A DNA stretch of 64,000 nucleotides. It comes from Neokomagataea thailandica NBRC 106555. GTDB lineage: Bacteria; Pseudomonadota; Alphaproteobacteria; Acetobacterales; Acetobacteraceae. This document shows, one piece after another, positions 35,927 to 45,500 of the stretch. The translations under genes and the position numbers were made by a program. Numbering within the stretch: the stretch's first letter is position 1; the number at the start of each line of letters is the position of its first letter. Under the pieces are notes generated by a model. It was not told the origin of the DNA. It saw only the letters and a program-made list of their open reading frames with translations, and did not search any database. The stretch lies in contig NZ_BCZB01000009.1 in assembly GCF_001598495.1 (NCBI RefSeq), positions 37,872 to 101,871 on the forward strand, written 5' to 3'.

Positions 35927-37366
35927 GTGAGGGGCAACAAAGATCCTTATAGTGTTGTGGAGCCCAATAGCGTGCCGGACGCCAGCCCTTCTTCGTTGCA
36001 GTCTCGCGTCAATTTAACCGATGATTTGTCGCGTGTGAAAAGAGAACGACAACAGAGTTACTCGGCTCAAGCCGGGTCACGTTTGAGGCGCATTGTTCAT
36101 CGTTTACGACATATGAAAGCTCGACACTCTTGGGGCAGTTTGCCTTTTTATATTGTCCGGCGGGTCATCCGTATGGCTGTGATGAGGGTGTTAGGAACGA
36201 GAAAAGCTTCTGGTGTTCTTGCTGATCTTCAGGGATTACAGGCGCAACGAGATATAAATGCACTGGCATTGGACGTATTAAAACAGATTAAATACGGCGG
36301 AATCGATAGTATTCATGTGTATTCTGTTTACATAACGGGTGGTCTAGGTGATGCGCTTATGTGCTCCCGTATGGTTAGGGACCTGCAAAAGCGTTTAGAT
36401 AATAAGTTGTCTTTTGATATTTATTGTCAATCACCGCAAATAGCTGAAGAATTTTTCAAAAACATTCCAAACTTTCGGAAATGTATTAATTCAGATATTT
36501 TTCATGATATAAAAAATTATTATATTTTCGCAATTACAGCGAACCAATTCGCTACATTTATGACGGAAAATATAGAGTACCATACTCTTCTGACGTATTG
36601 TCCGGATGTTGTGAATATCTTTTGCACAGCTCAGAAGAACCGGCAGAAAATTGAAAAATATATTGTTCACCATCCCTTTTTAGATGGTGCTTTTGCAGAT
36701 ACTGCGGTGCGTTTGGGGCATAAGCGCTATAAATATCTGCATGACATGATGGGTTTAAAATATGGAGGCGATGAGCAGGCGATCGATGTAGATCCTGATC
36801 TCCCTCTCTCCTTTGGTTTGAAGCCTAAGGCCTATATCACCGTGCATGATGGGTGGGATGGGAACTTCAAGATTGCGGCGCAACGACCGACAAAGACGGT
36901 CCCGCTTGAGAAGTGGACGAAGATTATCTCCGGCTTGAAGCGTGCCCTGCCGCATATGACCATTGTCCAGATTGGTGGTGCGGTGGGTGAGAACTTGCAG
37001 GGTGTGGATGTTAATCTGAAGAAAAAGCTGTCTTTTGCACAATCGACCTCTATTTTGGCGCAGTCCGCACTGCATATTGATGCAGAGACAGGGTTGGTTC
37101 ATTTGGCGGCGGCGCTTGGCGTGAAAAGTGTGGTTATGTTTGGGCCGACGAATGTTGATTGGTTCGGGTATCCGCAAAACGCGAACATTCGGCCACATGA
37201 ATGTGGAAATTGCTGGTGGTCTAACGACGCATGGATGGATGCTTGTCCTCTGGATTTGCCTAATCCGGCATGTACGAATAACATCCGCCCTGATGAAGTG
37301 GTTGCGGCGGCTATGCGCCTGTTAGAGGCATCGTCTGTTGATGCCAAGCCGAGTGTTCTTGCCTAA
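35927..37366 (+). CDS. Glycosyltransferase family 9 (heptosyltransferase-like)
   Basis: 479-residue cytosolic protein of the GT9 superfamily. The N-terminal GGLGDALMCSRMVRDLQKRL and the C-terminal DAETGLVHLAAALGVKSVVMF..GPTN are the family donor-site motifs. After them comes a Cys cluster CGNCWWSNDAWMDACP...C shared with the gene at 41704. An N-terminal hydrophilic extension of about 100 residues precedes the catalytic domain. The start (GTG 35927) is uncertain. AT-richer than lpxK/waaA. Next to heptose-precursor genes, so a heptosyl or related sugar transfer to LPS is likely, but donor and acceptor are unknown. Confidence 0.85.
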   Translation: MRGNKDPYSVVEPNSVPDASPSSLQSRVNLTDDLSRVKRERQQSYSAQAGSRLRRIVHRLRHMKARHSWGSLPFYIVRRVIRMAVMRVLGTRKASGVLADLQGLQAQRDINALALDVLKQIKYGGIDSIHVYSVYITGGLGDALMCSRMVRDLQKRLDNKLSFDIYCQSPQIAEEFFKNIPNFRKCINSDIFHDIKNYYIFAITANQFATFMTENIEYHTLLTYCPDVVNIFCTAQKNRQKIEKYIVHHPFLDGAFADTAVRLGHKRYKYLHDMMGLKYGGDEQAIDVDPDLPLSFGLKPKAYITVHDGWDGNFKIAAQRPTKTVPLEKWTKIISGLKRALPHMTIVQIGGAVGENLQGVDVNLKKKLSFAQSTSILAQSALHIDAETGLVHLAAALGVKSVVMFGPTNVDWFGYPQNANIRPHECGNCWWSNDAWMDACPLDLPNPACTNNIRPDEVVAAAMRLLEASSVDAKPSVLA

Positions 37367-37411
37367 GGGCGAGGTCTTTTTTCCTTTTTAGTGCATGAAG
37401 TCTTACATACC

Positions 37412-38416
37412 ATGACAAAACGTATCATCGTCACAGGTGCCGCAGGATTTATCGGCAGTAATATTGTCCGTGGGCTGAACGCGCGTGGGTTCACAGATAT
37501 TATCGCGGTCGATAATTTGACCCATGGTGATAAAGCGCTGAACATGGTCGATCTCTCGATCAGTGATTATCTGGATAAGAATGATTTCTATGACGACCTG
37601 CTGGCGGGGCGTTTTGGGCAAATTGAAGCCATTTTTCATGAAGGTGCTTGCTCTTCAACGACGGAGCAAGATGGCCGCTACATGATGGCGAATAATTTTG
37701 AAACCAGCAAAAAATTGCTGGCATATAGTCAGGAGACTGGGGCGCGCTTGCTCTATGCGTCTAGTGCTGCGACTTATGGTGCCTCTGAAACCTTTAAGGA
37801 AGAACCCGCTTACGAAAAACCCCTGAATGTTTATGGGTATTCTAAGCTTTTATTTGATCAGGTTGTGCGCCGCGCTCAACCTAGCCTTAAAACGCAGGTT
37901 GCGGGTTTCCGCTATTTTAACGTCTATGGATCGCGTGAGCAGCATAAGGGCGGCATGGCATCGGTTGCGTTCCATAATTTCAACCAGTTTATGGCCAACG
38001 GGTCTGTTAAATTGTTTGGAGAATACGGGGATTGCCAACCGGGCGAACAAAAGCGTGACTTCATTTTCATTGATGATCTGGTGAATGTGAAGCTCTGGTT
38101 CTTTGATCACCCGGAACATAGCGGTGTATTTAACTTGGGGACAGGTAAAGCCCAGCCGTTTAATGACATTGCTACGACAGTTGTGAATAGTGTCCGGGAC
38201 CTTACGGGGCTTCCTGCTTTGTCTATTAACGATATGGTGAGCCAAGGTATTCTTGAATACATCCCTTTCCCGGATAAGCTGAGGGGTAAGTACCAGTGCT
38301 TTACGCAAGCGGATATGAGCCGCTTACGTGAGATTGGCTGTGATGTTGCGTTTCATGATGTTGCGCATGGTGTGTCAGCCTACGTCCGGGACTTGTATGC
38401 ACGCCATCAGGGCTAA
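37412..38416 (+). CDS. hldD: ADP-L-glycero-D-manno-heptose-6-epimerase
   Basis: Converts ADP-D-glycero-manno-heptose to the L-glycero form for LPS core synthesis. SDR-type enzyme of 334 residues from ATG 37412 ([21 protein letters not shown]). Motifs: Rossmann [40 protein letters not shown], catalytic Tyr-Lys in [12 protein letters not shown], and [20 protein letters not shown]. The frame opens at 37391, but the extra seven residues are not typical. First of four consecutive heptose/isomerase genes. Confidence 0.96.
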   Translation: MTKRIIVTGAAGFIGSNIVRGLNARGFTDIIAVDNLTHGDKALNMVDLSISDYLDKNDFYDDLLAGRFGQIEAIFHEGACSSTTEQDGRYMMANNFETSKKLLAYSQETGARLLYASSAATYGASETFKEEPAYEKPLNVYGYSKLLFDQVVRRAQPSLKTQVAGFRYFNVYGSREQHKGGMASVAFHNFNQFMANGSVKLFGEYGDCQPGEQKRDFIFIDDLVNVKLWFFDHPEHSGVFNLGTGKAQPFNDIATTVVNSVRDLTGLPALSINDMVSQGILEYIPFPDKLRGKYQCFTQADMSRLREIGCDVAFHDVAHGVSAYVRDLYARHQG

Positions 38417-38457
38417 GATGCTTAGAGGTAACACGATAGAGAAGGCTGAAGGCCATC

Positions 38458-39000
38458 ATGACTGAGACTACTGTAGCCTCTGGATATCCTGCGGCCTTTC
38501 TTGACCGGGATGGCGTCATTAATGTTGATGTTGGCTATCCGCACCTGATTGAGACGTTTCGTTTTATACCGGGGGCGCCGGAAGCCATCAAAGCGTTGAA
38601 TGATGCGGGATATCGCGTGGTTGTCGTGAGTAATCAATCTGGCGTTGCGCGAGGGCTTTTTACGGAAGAGGCCGTGAGAGTTTTTAATCAGCATATTGCG
38701 CATAGTCTTGCGTCTTTTGGCGCTAAAATTGATGCTTTTTACTTCTGCCCTTATCACCCTGAAGCTGCGGTGGAGCGCTATCGTGTAGACCATCATGAGC
38801 GTAAACCTCGGCCCGGCATGATTGAACGCGCAGCATCTGAGATGACTCTTGATCTGACGCGCTCTTTCTTAATTGGCGATCGTGAGACGGATATTCTGGC
38901 AGCCTCCGCCGCAGGCATACCGGGGTACCTGTTTAAAGAGAATAATCTGTTTTCCTTTGTTGAGGGTCACGGCCTCTCCACTCCTCCACAGCATGTGTGA
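38458..39000 (+). CDS. gmhB: D-glycero-beta-D-manno-heptose-1,7-bisphosphate 7-phosphatase
   Basis: HAD-family phosphatase that removes the 7-phosphate between the kinase and adenylyltransferase steps of HldE. 180 residues with AAFLDRDGVINVDVGYP (HAD nucleophile DxD), VVVVSNQSGVARGLFTEEA, FYFCPYHPEAAVERYR (zinc-binding Cys/His region, shorter than in E. coli), RKPRPGMIERAA and SFLIGDRETDILAASAAG. Sits between hldD and hldE, matching its place in the pathway. Confidence 0.95.
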   Translation: MTETTVASGYPAAFLDRDGVINVDVGYPHLIETFRFIPGAPEAIKALNDAGYRVVVVSNQSGVARGLFTEEAVRVFNQHIAHSLASFGAKIDAFYFCPYHPEAAVERYRVDHHERKPRPGMIERAASEMTLDLTRSFLIGDRETDILAASAAGIPGYLFKENNLFSFVEGHGLSTPPQHV

Positions 39001-39006
39001 TTTTTC

Positions 39007-40476
39007 ATGATTGAAAATTTTGAATTTGGACGCCTTGTCGTTATCGGTGACCTCCTGTTGGACCAATATGTTTTTGGTTCCGTGGGGCGTATTTCGCCTG
39101 AGGCTCCCGTGCCGGTCCTGCTCAAAACACGCCAGAGTGTTGTGCCTGGGGGGGCAGCTAATGTTGCTGTGAATGTTGCGGCTCTTGGAGGGGCGGTTAG
39201 TCTCATTGGTGTTGTTGGTGATGATAAGCAGGCGAATATCCTGCGGCAGAGTTTGAGTGCGTGGCCCGGTATTGATGTGCAAGGGCTGATCGAGGAGCCC
39301 GGGTGGTCCACGATTTCTAAGACACGGGTGCTGAGCGGGCAGCAGCAGATCGTACGCATTGATGACGAAACAATTATCACGTTTTCACAAGAGACGAGTG
39401 ATCGTCTGATTGCGGCCGCAAAAGCGGCGTTGGAAACAGCCGATGTGCTGATTTGTTCCGATTATGCTAAAGGCGTGCTGTCTGATACTGTTTTGCGTGC
39501 TGTGATTGACCATGCGTGCGCTAAGAATATCCCCGTCATTGTTGATCCTAAACGCAAGGATTTCTCCGCGTATCGTGGTGCGACCTTGATCACGCCCAAT
39601 CGCTCGGAAATGGCACGGGCAACAGGCCTACCGTTGGGAAGTGATGCTGAGATTGAAAAAGCGGCTCAGCAGGCTTCAGAGCAGTTTGGGGGCGATGTTC
39701 TCGTCACGCGTTCAGAAGAGGGCATGACGCTGTGGCAGCGTAATGGTCATATTCGTCATGAAACGGCGCGTAAATCGGAAGTTTATGATGTCTCCGGTGC
39801 GGGGGATACGGTTCTCGCGACGGTTGCGGGGGTTTTGTCGGCGGGGCAGGATATTGATACGGCTGTTGTTATCGCGACGGTCGCAGCATCGCTTGCCGTG
39901 AGTAAGCTCGGTACGGCTGCTGTTTCACGCAGTGAGCTGAGTCATGAGCTGATGGAGGATATTACCGCCCCTGGTATGGTGGCTTCTGTCCCTCATGCGC
40001 AGCAGATGTTGCAAAAATGGCGGCAGCACGGGGCGTCCGTCGTTTTCACCAATGGTTGCTTTGATCTGGTCCATCCGGGGCATATTTCCCTGTTGCGTGC
40101 TGCTGCGCAGAAGGGGGATAAGCTCGTGGTCGGGATTAATAGCGATGCCTCCGTACGGCGTCTTAAAGGGCCAACCCGCCCCGTGCAGAATGAGCAAGCG
40201 CGTGCCATTGTGATCGGCGCTTTGCGTGAAGTGGATATGGTGGTGATTTTTGATGAAGATACGCCGCTAGAACTGATTACGGCCTTGAAGCCTGATGTGC
40301 TCGTCAAAGGGGCTGATTATACGGAAGATGCCGTGGTGGGCGGAGATTTGGTAAAAGCTGCTGGGGGGCGCGTAGAGCTGGTCACCTTAGTGGATGGCTG
40401 CTCTACTAGTAATCTCGTTAAAAAGATGGTTCAACCGCACCCCTCTTCTGGGAAGAGTAAGGCGGATGCAGGATGA
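39007..40476 (+). CDS. hldE: Bifunctional heptose-7-phosphate kinase / heptose-1-phosphate adenylyltransferase
   Basis: 489 residues, two domains. Residues about 1-330 form a PfkB/ribokinase-type kinase (GDLLLDQYVFGSVGRISPEA; VPGGAANVAVNVAALGG; DPKRKDFSAYRGATLITPNR; DVSGAGDTVLATVAG). Residues about 345-480 form a nucleotidyltransferase with VFTNGCFDLVHPGHISLLRA (HxGH) and GADYTEDAVVGGDLV. It carries out the first and third steps of ADP-heptose synthesis around GmhB. Overlaps the following AGE-family gene by 4 bases. Confidence 0.97.
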   Translation: MIENFEFGRLVVIGDLLLDQYVFGSVGRISPEAPVPVLLKTRQSVVPGGAANVAVNVAALGGAVSLIGVVGDDKQANILRQSLSAWPGIDVQGLIEEPGWSTISKTRVLSGQQQIVRIDDETIITFSQETSDRLIAAAKAALETADVLICSDYAKGVLSDTVLRAVIDHACAKNIPVIVDPKRKDFSAYRGATLITPNRSEMARATGLPLGSDAEIEKAAQQASEQFGGDVLVTRSEEGMTLWQRNGHIRHETARKSEVYDVSGAGDTVLATVAGVLSAGQDIDTAVVIATVAASLAVSKLGTAAVSRSELSHELMEDITAPGMVASVPHAQQMLQKWRQHGASVVFTNGCFDLVHPGHISLLRAAAQKGDKLVVGINSDASVRRLKGPTRPVQNEQARAIVIGALREVDMVVIFDEDTPLELITALKPDVLVKGADYTEDAVVGGDLVKAAGGRVELVTLVDGCSTSNLVKKMVQPHPSSGKSKADAG

Positions 40477-41672
40477 ATGATCACGTGGTAGAAAAACACA
40501 AGGCTTTATCGGGCATTGCGCAAGGTGATCAGTGGACAACGTGGACCGTACAAAAAGCGTTGCCACTTTGGGCTCGTGCTGGATATGACCGCAAAAGGCA
40601 CCTGTACCACGAACGCTTGACGTTTGATGCGGCGCCTATTGAGATGCCGGATCTGCGAGTCATGGTGCAGGCGCGGCAGATTGCGACGTTTTGCCGTGCG
40701 GCTTTAGATGGTGTTTTTGATGCGTCACATGATGCTTTGGCTTGTTTGTCTGAAGTGCAAGGACGGTATTGGCGGAGCGATGATCAGCCGGGTTGGGTTT
40801 TTGCGTTGGGGCCGGATGGACGTCCCTCTAAGACGACGCGTGACTTATACGCGCATGCTTTTATTTTATTCGCTTATGCATGGGCCTATCGTCTGAGCGG
40901 GGATAGAAAGCTGATAGAGGTCGTGAACGAGACGATCTCGGAGATAGAAAATATTTTTCAGGCCCCCGGTGGCGGGTTCTGGGATGCCGTCCCTGCGCCG
41001 GATAACATTCGGCGTCAGAACCCTCATATGCACCTGTTGGAAGCCTATTTAGTGCTGTTTGAGGTGACGGAAGATCAGTTTTATATGGAGAAAGCACAGC
41101 AACTGATTACTTTGGCGCGGGAGAAATTTATTAGCTCCGGGTCGGGTATGTTGCTGGAGTTTTTTGATACCGATTGGACCCCTTGTAAGGCCTTGGGGCA
41201 TAATTCTGTAGAGCCCGGTCATTTATTTGAATGGTCATGGCTTTTGGGTGAAGCTACTCGCCTTAATCCAGAAGAAAATGATCATGAGGGTATGTGTAGT
41301 ACCGTAGAGCGTTTATTTGCCGCAGGTGTACAATACGGTATTCTAAACGGTCTCGTCTGCGATAGTATAACAGATCGTGGTACTATGGCACAGATGAGTA
41401 CGCGTATCTGGCCTCAGACTGAGTTGATGCGGCTATTAATGTGTCGCAAGAAAATGTCTGTCAAAAATCCTTTAAATAGACAAGAAGACGACTTGTTGTT
41501 TTCTGTAACAAAGAAATTTTTTGCGGAGTATGCGCCGGAGACGTTACAGGGTGGTTGGATCGACCGTCGTGCGGCAGATGGTACAATAACGGTTGATCAT
41601 ATGCCTGCGAGTTCCCTGTATCATATTTATGGTTCTGCGCGTGAGTTCTTTCGTCCTACTGGCCGTCTATAG
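40473..41672 (+). CDS. AGE family epimerase/isomerase
   Basis: 399 residues with the (alpha/alpha)6-barrel pattern of N-acylglucosamine 2-epimerases and mannose isomerases: YDRKRHLYHERLTFDAAPI, RVMVQARQIATFCRAAL, FILFAYAWAYRLSGD, NPHMHLLEAYLVLFE (His of the active site) and EPGHLFEWSWLLGEATRL. Members interconvert mannose, glucose, fructose or N-acetylhexosamine species. The 4-base overlap with hldE implies a role in supplying the heptose pathway or another LPS sugar. The isomerase GmhA, needed for the first heptose step, is not in the window, but AGE enzymes are not known to replace it, so that is only a possibility. Confidence 0.85.
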   Translation: MNDHVVEKHKALSGIAQGDQWTTWTVQKALPLWARAGYDRKRHLYHERLTFDAAPIEMPDLRVMVQARQIATFCRAALDGVFDASHDALACLSEVQGRYWRSDDQPGWVFALGPDGRPSKTTRDLYAHAFILFAYAWAYRLSGDRKLIEVVNETISEIENIFQAPGGGFWDAVPAPDNIRRQNPHMHLLEAYLVLFEVTEDQFYMEKAQQLITLAREKFISSGSGMLLEFFDTDWTPCKALGHNSVEPGHLFEWSWLLGEATRLNPEENDHEGMCSTVERLFAAGVQYGILNGLVCDSITDRGTMAQMSTRIWPQTELMRLLMCRKKMSVKNPLNRQEDDLLFSVTKKFFAEYAPETLQGGWIDRRAADGTITVDHMPASSLYHIYGSAREFFRPTGRL

Positions 41673-41703
41673 TCCTGTACTCACAAGAAAATCGGGATGT
41701 TGA

Positions 41704-42954
41704 ATGATATTTCTATCAAGACTAAAGAGGGTCATTAAAAAAATCAGCGTATCTTATAGAGAGAATGATTCATTCTCTCTTACGCTTTCTTACGTCTTGA
41801 AAATTTTAAATAAAAAATTGTTTTTGTTGTGTCAGCACCTTTATGGCGCACGTCATACTTTCCGCCCTGCGTATAGAGCCGCAAAAAAACAGCGCCTTAT
41901 AGAAGCACATAAACAAGGCCGTGCGGTTCTGGCGCTTTGTGTTGCGGGCGGGGTCGGTGATCTTTTGGTTATGGCCCGGTTCATCCGAGATATGCACAAA
42001 GAAGCGGGTGGTTTTTCATATGATATTTTCTGTGCGCATCCGGTTATTGCCCGGTGGATTTTTGCCAATGTGCTCGGTTTTGTGCATGCGGAGTATGATA
42101 CGGCTTTGCGTCTAGGGAGGCTTAAGGTTTTTTATGATGCGGAGTTTCATTTAAATCAGGGTGTGAAAATTGTCAGGCAAAGTAAAAATTTGTCGAGGCT
42201 CTCCTCAGGGCAATTTTCGAAAATTCTTCAAAACATTGGCCGGTCCGCGAAGGACTTGCGGCTTTATATCGACAATCAGCCCTTTCTGGACAATGCGCTT
42301 GGGCGTGTTGCGGTGTATTCTAATGCCTCTCGTCGTGATTTTTTACATCATATAGCAGGGGTATCTTATGGAGGGGATCTACTACAGGTTCCCTGCACGG
42401 CTGATGTTTTAGAACGTTTTTCTTTGCATGGTCGACAGTGGATTACGGTCCATAATGGGTTTGATACAAATTTTATTGTTGGCGGTGAACGGGCAACGAA
42501 GTGTTATCCACATTTTGATCGTGTTTTAGAGCACATAAAGCGCCTTAGGCCCGATATTTTTATTATTCAAATCGGTACGTCGAGTAGTATTCGTTTGTTA
42601 AACGCTGATTTGGATCTGATTTCAAAGACGAATCTTGAGGAGGCTACTGCGTTATTACAAGGGAGTACGCTTCATCTTGATAATGAAAGTGGGCTTGTAC
42701 ATCTTGCATCATGTCTTGGAACACGCAGTGTGGTGGTTTTTGGCCCAACGCCATCAGACTATTTTGGCTATCCGACCAATATCAACATTAATCCTACATT
42801 TTGTGGGGGGTGTTGGTGGATTAATGAACTTTGGATGGATCGCTGCCCTCGGCAGTTTGAAGTGGCGGAATGTCTCCAGACGATTGATCCTGAACGTATA
42901 GCCGTTGCTTTTCTAGAGGCGTTTGGACGGTCAGAACCACTGACTGTTGTATAA
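41704..42954 (+). CDS. Glycosyltransferase family 9 (heptosyltransferase-like), paralog of the gene at 35927
   Basis: 416 residues. Shares GT9 motifs VAGGVGDLLVMARFIRDMHK and HLDNESGLVHLASCLGTRSV..VVFGPTPSDYFGYP with the gene at 35927, and the same terminal Cys cluster CGGCWWINELWMDRCP...C. No signal peptide; the N terminus is basic (MIFLSRLKRVIKKISV). AT-rich, especially its first 150 bases. The arrangement GT9-hldD-gmhB-hldE-AGE-GT9 implies two successive transfers of heptose-like residues to the LPS inner core. Specificity is unknown. Confidence 0.85.
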   Translation: MIFLSRLKRVIKKISVSYRENDSFSLTLSYVLKILNKKLFLLCQHLYGARHTFRPAYRAAKKQRLIEAHKQGRAVLALCVAGGVGDLLVMARFIRDMHKEAGGFSYDIFCAHPVIARWIFANVLGFVHAEYDTALRLGRLKVFYDAEFHLNQGVKIVRQSKNLSRLSSGQFSKILQNIGRSAKDLRLYIDNQPFLDNALGRVAVYSNASRRDFLHHIAGVSYGGDLLQVPCTADVLERFSLHGRQWITVHNGFDTNFIVGGERATKCYPHFDRVLEHIKRLRPDIFIIQIGTSSSIRLLNADLDLISKTNLEEATALLQGSTLHLDNESGLVHLASCLGTRSVVVFGPTPSDYFGYPTNININPTFCGGCWWINELWMDRCPRQFEVAECLQTIDPERIAVAFLEAFGRSEPLTVV

Positions 42955-43155
42955 GATCATTCCGGTAATGTGTGACGCGGCCTTCAGGGGGCGCTACTCT
43001 TTAAGGCTTGGATAATCGCTGGGATGTGTTGTGCGCTCCTTCACGTACATAAAGGGCGCGCGTCTATGTCTTGCGCCCGTGCCGATATTCGTAGATGGCA
43101 CAGGCCTATCTTATCGTTTAGCGCTTATGGCGCCCGTGGATACGGGGCTGAATAC

Positions 43156-43539
43156 TTAATCCCCCTGATAACGGGCAGGCAAACCACTCGCCTTCCAGCC
43201 CGTTCCTGGTCCGTGTTTATCTTCAAAACCATCTGCAATGTTTGTGACGTGCTCATACCCGGCCTGTTCCGCTAATGTGCTTGCATGATGTGAGCGCATG
43301 CCAGAGCGGCATAAGAATAAAACCGGCTGAGTACGGTCTGGCACGGCTTGCGTGAGCCCTGCTACGAAGGCTTCTTCTTGGTCAGGTGCCCATGTTAAAC
43401 ACACTAAGGAACAGGGTAATTGTTCAGCATCCGGTAAACCAATAAATTGCCATTCTTGCGGTGTACGTACGTCAATGAGAACGGGGGTTGGTTCTTCCGG
43501 TAAACGCGCCCAAGCTTGTTTTGCTGTCAGAATATGCAT
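43156..43539 (-). CDS. Rhodanese-like domain protein
   Basis: Single rhodanese domain of 127 residues. The catalytic Cys is in VLFLCRSGMRSHHASTLAEQ, with PVLIDVRTPQEWQFIGLPDA as the entry motif. Such proteins transfer sulfane sulfur or bind persulfides; a single-domain form often works with cysteine or thiosulfate metabolism. It is divergent from the cysteine synthase gene, so a role in sulfur handling is plausible but not proved. The 200 bases between it and the upstream GT9 gene hold nothing recognisable. Confidence 0.9.
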   Translation of the reverse strand: MHILTAKQAWARLPEEPTPVLIDVRTPQEWQFIGLPDAEQLPCSLVCLTWAPDQEEAFVAGLTQAVPDRTQPVLFLCRSGMRSHHASTLAEQAGYEHVTNIADGFEDKHGPGTGWKASGLPARYQGD

Positions 43540-43647
43540 GCCTCTTCCTCATCTCTATAAAAAACGCTCTAATGAGATCAAGCATACCATTGGTTAGGCA
43601 CACACACCATGTCAGTGGTTGGAAGCAACCCAATCAGGAGTGACAGT

Positions 43648-44688
43648 ATGACCGACAAGGCTTCTCAGCATCATCGCCCACGCGGTTGGACACATGCGGC
43701 ATCCGGCATGATTAACGCCATTGGCGGGACCCCACTCATCCGTCTGCGGCGCGCCTCTGAAGAAACGGGCTGTGACATTTACGGCAAGGCCGAGTTTATG
43801 AATCCCGGCGGTTCTGTTAAAGACCGCGCAGCCCTTGCGATCATACAGGATGCGTTTGCTAAAGGCTTGCTCACACCTGGCGGCACCATTGTGGAAGGTA
43901 CGGCGGGTAATACCGGCATTGGCCTGACCCTTGTGGCACAAGCGCTTGGCTGTAAAGCCACCATCGTCGTGCCAGAAACGCAAAGCCGTGAAAAACTTGA
44001 TTTTTTGCGCATGATTGGTGCTGACCTGCGCCTTGTTCCGGCCAAGCCTTACCGCGATCCGGGCAACTATGTGCATTTCTCCCGCCGGCTTGCGGAAGAG
44101 ACGGGTGCCTTTTGGGCTAATCAGTTTGACAATACAGCAAACCGTGAAGGCCACCGTACCACAACTGCCGTTGAAATTTGGGAACAAACCCAAGGCAAGA
44201 TTGACGCCTTCACGTGCGCTTGCGGCACGGGTGGCACGTTAGCGGGCATCGCCCTTGGCTTGCGGGACCAAGCTAAAGCCGCACAAAAAGCAGCACCGCG
44301 CATTGTCTTGGCTGACCCGGAAGGCTCTGGCCTTTATGGATGGGTCAAAGAAAATGATCTCTCCATTGCGGGCGGTTCCATCACAGAAGGCATCGGCCAA
44401 TCGCGCGTGACGGCGAATCTCGACGGTAGTGCCCCTGATGATGCGGAACGTATTTCGGATGCCGAAGCTTTGGAGCATATTTTTGCCCTGACAGCAGAGG
44501 AAGGCCTCTCACTCGGTGGTTCTTCCGGCATTAATATTGCCTCTGCTATCCGTACAGCGCGGAAACTTGGTCCCGGACATACGATTGTTACAATTCTGTG
44601 CGACGGTGGTTCACGCTATCAATCGAAGCTCTTTAACCCCGAGTTCCTTCGTGCCAAAAACCTGCCCGTCCCACATTGGCTGGCCTAA
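43648..44688 (+). CDS. cysK: Cysteine synthase A
   Basis: PLP enzyme that makes L-cysteine from O-acetylserine and sulfide. About 346 residues from ATG 43648 (MTDKASQHHRPRGW), preceded by aggag at a 7-base distance; the frame open from 43609 is less likely. Motifs: MINAIGGTPLIRLRRASEETG, PLP Lys58 in NPGGSVKDRAALAII, GTAGNTGIGLTLVAQALGC, TCACGTGGTLAGIALGLRD and EGLSLGGSSGINIASAI. Divergent from the rhodanese gene. The base composition of this and the next two genes differs from both flanks (see findings). Confidence 0.93.
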   Translation: MTDKASQHHRPRGWTHAASGMINAIGGTPLIRLRRASEETGCDIYGKAEFMNPGGSVKDRAALAIIQDAFAKGLLTPGGTIVEGTAGNTGIGLTLVAQALGCKATIVVPETQSREKLDFLRMIGADLRLVPAKPYRDPGNYVHFSRRLAEETGAFWANQFDNTANREGHRTTTAVEIWEQTQGKIDAFTCACGTGGTLAGIALGLRDQAKAAQKAAPRIVLADPEGSGLYGWVKENDLSIAGGSITEGIGQSRVTANLDGSAPDDAERISDAEALEHIFALTAEEGLSLGGSSGINIASAIRTARKLGPGHTIVTILCDGGSRYQSKLFNPEFLRAKNLPVPHWLA

Positions 44689-44769
44689 CGGTGAAACGGG
44701 GTGTGGTTTTCTGACCCGCCCCACGATGAAGGCCACTACGGCACAAGGAGCCCTTTAAGAGAGACTACC

Positions 44770-45495
44770 ATGCCGACGGAAACACTGCCGCACCTGCTCG
44801 TTATTGATGATGACCGCGAAATCCGCGAACTCCTCACCAAATTTCTTGAGCGTAACCACTTCCGTGTCACGGCGGCGCGTGATGGCCGAGAAGCGCGCAA
44901 GGCATGGGCGGCTGGTCATTACCAGCTCATTGTGCTTGACCTCATGCTGCCCGGTGAAAGCGGCCTCGAACTTGCGCGTTGGCTGCGTACACAAGACAAT
45001 GTGCCGATCATTATGCTTACGGCTATGAGTGATGAGACGGACCGCATCATCGGCCTAGAGTTCGGTGCGGATGATTACGTTCCCAAGCCGTTCAACCCGC
45101 GTGAACTTCTGGCGCGCATTCGTGCCGTCCTCCGCCGCACAACTGAAACCAGCGAACAACGTCAAGCGGCTGATACACGCAAGCTCTTCTTCGCCGGCTG
45201 GACACTGGACCCCGTACGCCGCCGTCTACTCAATCCACAAGGTGCTGAAGTTTCACTCACCGGCGGTGAATATGATCTGCTCATGGCATTGCTAGACCGG
45301 GCAAACCGCGTGCTCACGCGTGACATGTTGCTGGAACTGCTGCGCGGTCGTCAGGCTGGGCCATTTGACCGTGCGATTGACGTCGCTGTCAGCCGCTTGC
45401 GCCGTAAACTTGAAGATGATGGCCGCAATGCACAAGTCATCAAAACGGTCCGGGGCGGTGGCTATGTCCTCGCGGCTGAAGTTGAGCGCGCTTAA
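44770..45495 (+). CDS. Response regulator, OmpR/PhoB family
   Basis: 241 residues from ATG 44770 (MPTETLPHLLVIDDD). Receiver domain with acidic residues VIDDDREIRE, phosphoacceptor Asp57 in LIVLDLMLPGESGLELARWL, and the Lys of YVPKPFNPRELLARIRAVL. The C-terminal winged helix ends with DRAIDVAVSRLRRKLEDDG..VIKTVRGGGYVL. It is followed 6 bases later by a histidine kinase, forming a two-component pair. The regulator resembles OmpR of alphaproteobacteria; target genes unknown. The frame is open to 44701, but that part is not conserved. Confidence 0.93.
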   Translation: MPTETLPHLLVIDDDREIRELLTKFLERNHFRVTAARDGREARKAWAAGHYQLIVLDLMLPGESGLELARWLRTQDNVPIIMLTAMSDETDRIIGLEFGADDYVPKPFNPRELLARIRAVLRRTTETSEQRQAADTRKLFFAGWTLDPVRRRLLNPQGAEVSLTGGEYDLLMALLDRANRVLTRDMLLELLRGRQAGPFDRAIDVAVSRLRRKLEDDGRNAQVIKTVRGGGYVLAAEVERA

Positions 45496-45500
45496 ACATT

